From assembly GCA_040384645.1 (NCBI GenBank), contig JAZKIX010000230.1, positions 1-7,250 on the forward strand: a stretch of 7,250 bases of DNA, written 5' to 3'. Source of the DNA: JAZKIX01 sp040384645 (lineage in GTDB: Bacteria > Pseudomonadota > Gammaproteobacteria > Burkholderiales > Burkholderiaceae_D). Within the stretch, counting starts at the first letter, position 1. Every line of letters starts with the position of its first letter. Below are positions 5,699 to 7,250 of the stretch, one piece after another. Position numbers and translations under genes: made by a program. The notes under the pieces were generated by a model, which searched no databases, was not told where the DNA came from, and saw only the letters and a list, made by a program, of their open reading frames with translations.

Positions 5699-7073
5699 TT
5701 ATCGTCCGCGACCGCCGGTACGGCGCGCCGCCGAAGGTCTTGGGGCAAACTTGTTGCCATTGGGTTGTGCCGGTGGGCCAGTACGCGGACTCGAGCTCGT
5801 CGATGGTGTCGCCTTCCCAGNNNNNNNNNNTAACAACTGAACCAGCCGTTCTCGATTGATTACGATTACCACCGCCGCCATTGCCGCTACGCAATTGCAC
5901 CGGTTGCGCACGTTGGCTCAAATCAGGTTCGAAGCCAGGGATAACTTCTTTCGGTAGTGTTTGTTTGATCAGCTTTTCGATATCGCGCAACATTTCATGT
6001 TCGTCCACGCACACCAGTGATACGGCTTCGCCCGTAGCGCCCGCGCGGCCGGTACGGCCAATCCGGTGAACATAATCTTCAGGAATATTCGGCAAATCGT
6101 AGTTCACCACGTGCGGTAATTGATCGATGTCGATGCCGCGGGCCGCGATGTCGGTGGCCACCAGTACTTGCAGCGTGCCATCCTTGAATTCTGCCAAGGC
6201 ACGAGTGCGGGCAGATTGGCTCTTGTTGCCATGGATCGCCAAGGCACCGATGCTGTCTTTTTCCAGTTGTTCCACCAGCTTGTTGGCACCGTGTTTGGTA
6301 CGGGTGAATACCAGCACCTGCGTCCAGTTTTTAGTCTTGATCAAATGGGCCAGCATCGGATGTTTTTTATCGCGGTCGACGGGGTGAATTTTTTGCGCAA
6401 TCACTTCGACAGTCGAGTTGCGGCGCGCGACTTCGATCATCGCTGGCGCATTGAGCAAGCCATCGGCCAAAGCCTTGATTTCTTCCGAAAAGGTGGCCGA
6501 GAACAACAGGTTCTGGCGTTTCTTCGGCAACACCGCGAGGATCTTGCGGATGTCCTTGATGAAGCCCATGTCGAGCATGCGGTCGGCTTCGTCAAGGATC
6601 AGGATTTCAACCTCCGACAATTTGACCGTGCCTTGTTGCATGTGATCGAGTAAGCGGCCGGGCGTGGCGACCAGGATGTCGACGCCGGTTTTGAGTTGCT
6701 TGATTTGCGGATTGATGCCGACGCCACCAAAGATCACTGTCGAATTGAGCTTCAGGTATTTGCCATAGGTGCGCACGCTTTCTTCAACCTGTGCGGCCAA
6801 TTCGCGGGTGGGCGTCAGGATCAAGGCGCGAATCGGGCGTTGCGAAGTCGCGCTGGTTTGCGCGCTACCAGCAGCATCGTTCGACAGGCGATGCAAGATC
6901 GGCAGGGTGAAGCCGGCTGTTTTACCGGTGCCGGTTTGCGCACCAGCCAGCAAATCGCCACCGGCCAATACGGCAGGAATGGCTTGCATTTGAATTGGGG
7001 TAGGGATGGTGTAACCGTGTTCAGTAACGGCGCGAACAATCGCGTCGGACAAGCCGAGTTTGGAGAATGACAT
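5699..7073 (-). CDS. rhlE: DEAD-box ATP-dependent RNA helicase, RhlE type (frame interrupted by assembly Ns)
   Basis: DEAD-box helicases use ATP to unwind short RNA duplexes; RhlE-type members act in ribosome maturation and RNA turnover in the cytoplasm. From ATG 7073 the protein shows the Q motif with F3 and PTPIQ (24-28), Walker A AQTGTGKT (45-52), PTRELAAQ (88-95), TPGR (137-140), DEAD (161-164) and SAT (192-194). It continues with LVFTRTK (254-260), ATDIAARGIDI (306-316) and HRIGRTGR (336-343). A Gly/Asn/Arg-rich tail follows from about 396. Ten Ns at 5821-5830 interrupt the tail. The frame in phase with the start would run on to 5631, but the other frame gives a basic tail ending in RRTGGRGR at the stop 5699-5701, typical of RhlE and directly before a terminator. 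The frame closes if the true number of bases in the gap is a multiple of three. Length is then about 455 aa plus any missing residues, near E. coli RhlE. The start has only a weak ribosome binding site (AAAGA). Confidence 0.9.
5821..5830. other. Run of ten Ns (assembly gap or unresolved bases)
   Basis: Ten undetermined bases sit inside the low-complexity 3' part of rhlE. The reading frames on the two sides differ, so ten is not the true length: restoring the frame needs zero or a multiple of three bases here. Confidence 0.95.
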
Positions 7074-7096
7074 TGGGTCTTTATGGGTGAAGATCG

Positions 7097-7127
7097 GCCT
7101 GTCGCCGTGAGGGCGCCAGTCGCAGGC
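7097..7127 (-). promoter_or_regulatory. Hairpin in the predicted rhlE leader
   Basis: On the minus strand GCCTG (7127-7123) pairs with CAGGC (7101-7097). Inside it CGCC (7115-7112) pairs with GGCG (7106-7103) around a 5-nt loop, leaving a 7-nt one-sided bulge. It lies 23 nt upstream of the rhlE ATG, within a leader of about 114 nt if the promoter at 7194-7199 is right. Function unknown. Confidence 0.3.
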
Positions 7128-7193
7128 AAACGGATCAGATTAGAAGGACATCAGACGGCGGCAAGGGGACTGGTTCAAATGCCGCGCGGTCGC

Positions 7194-7202
7194 AGTATAG
7201 CA
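7194..7202 (-). promoter_or_regulatory. Extended -10 promoter candidate for rhlE
   Basis: The minus strand reads TGCTATACT: a -10 box TATACT (5 of 6) with the extended -10 dinucleotide TG one base upstream. No good -35 lies 16-18 nt further up, which an extended -10 can compensate. The transcript would start near 7187, leaving a leader of about 114 nt. Confidence 0.45.
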
Positions 7203-7217
7203 GCGCTTGCGATTCCG

Positions 7218-7247
7218 GTTTGCATTTAAGCCATATAAAATGCAAAC
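7218..7247. repeat. 10-bp perfect inverted repeat upstream of rhlE
   Basis: GTTTGCATTT (7218-7227) and AAATGCAAAC (7238-7247) are exact reverse complements separated by 10 nt. Relative to the rhlE promoter candidate, the element spans about -31 to -60 and would overlap the -35 region, as an operator for a dimeric regulator might. It has no T run on either side that would make it an obvious terminator. What lies to its right is outside the window. Confidence 0.6.
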
Positions 7248-7250
7248 GAC

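Noticed and set aside
6120..6653. Long open frame (177 codons) on the plus strand, opposite rhlE
   Set aside because: It lies wholly antisense to the conserved helicase core; it has no family resemblance or ribosome binding site, and is explained by the codon pattern of rhlE.

Overview
The window looks like a piece of a betaproteobacterial chromosome, probably order Burkholderiales and close to Oxalobacteraceae. This is inferred from the protein sequences and from the gene order ribD, ribBX, ribH, nusB, aminotransferase. Base composition is moderate (roughly half G+C by eye). It is ordinary core-genome DNA with one 10-base run of N. I see no mobile element, tRNA, rRNA or CRISPR array.

Layout: positions 1-455 hold the 3' end of a type IV minor pilin gene of the FimT/GspH family, cut by the window edge. 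From 535 to 4127 runs a plus-strand riboflavin cluster: ribD (deaminase/reductase), a ribB fused to a degenerate GTP cyclohydrolase II domain (RibBX type), ribH (lumazine synthase) and nusB (transcription antitermination factor). Two gaps of about 190-200 nt separate ribD, ribBX and ribH. The first lies where many relatives carry ribE. The second can fold into two hairpins. A terminator-like hairpin follows nusB, then a class I/II PLP aminotransferase gene (4208-5413) with a strong terminator behind it. On the minus strand a DEAD-box RNA helicase of the RhlE type (7073 down to 5699) converges on it, with its own terminator. Its coding frame is broken only by the N run. Its upstream region has an extended -10 promoter candidate and a 10-bp inverted repeat.

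How the genes work together: RibD, RibB and RibH supply three of the five riboflavin-pathway functions. Riboflavin synthase (RibE) and a true GTP cyclohydrolase II (RibA) are not encoded here and must lie elsewhere if the pathway is complete. NusB acts with the Nus complex on rRNA transcription; its place behind ribH is a widely conserved arrangement. The aminotransferase and the helicase have no evident link to riboflavin.

I found no convincing undescribed system. The points most worth a second look are the missing ribE and ribA functions, the structured leader before ribH, the palindrome upstream of rhlE, and the N run that breaks the helicase frame.
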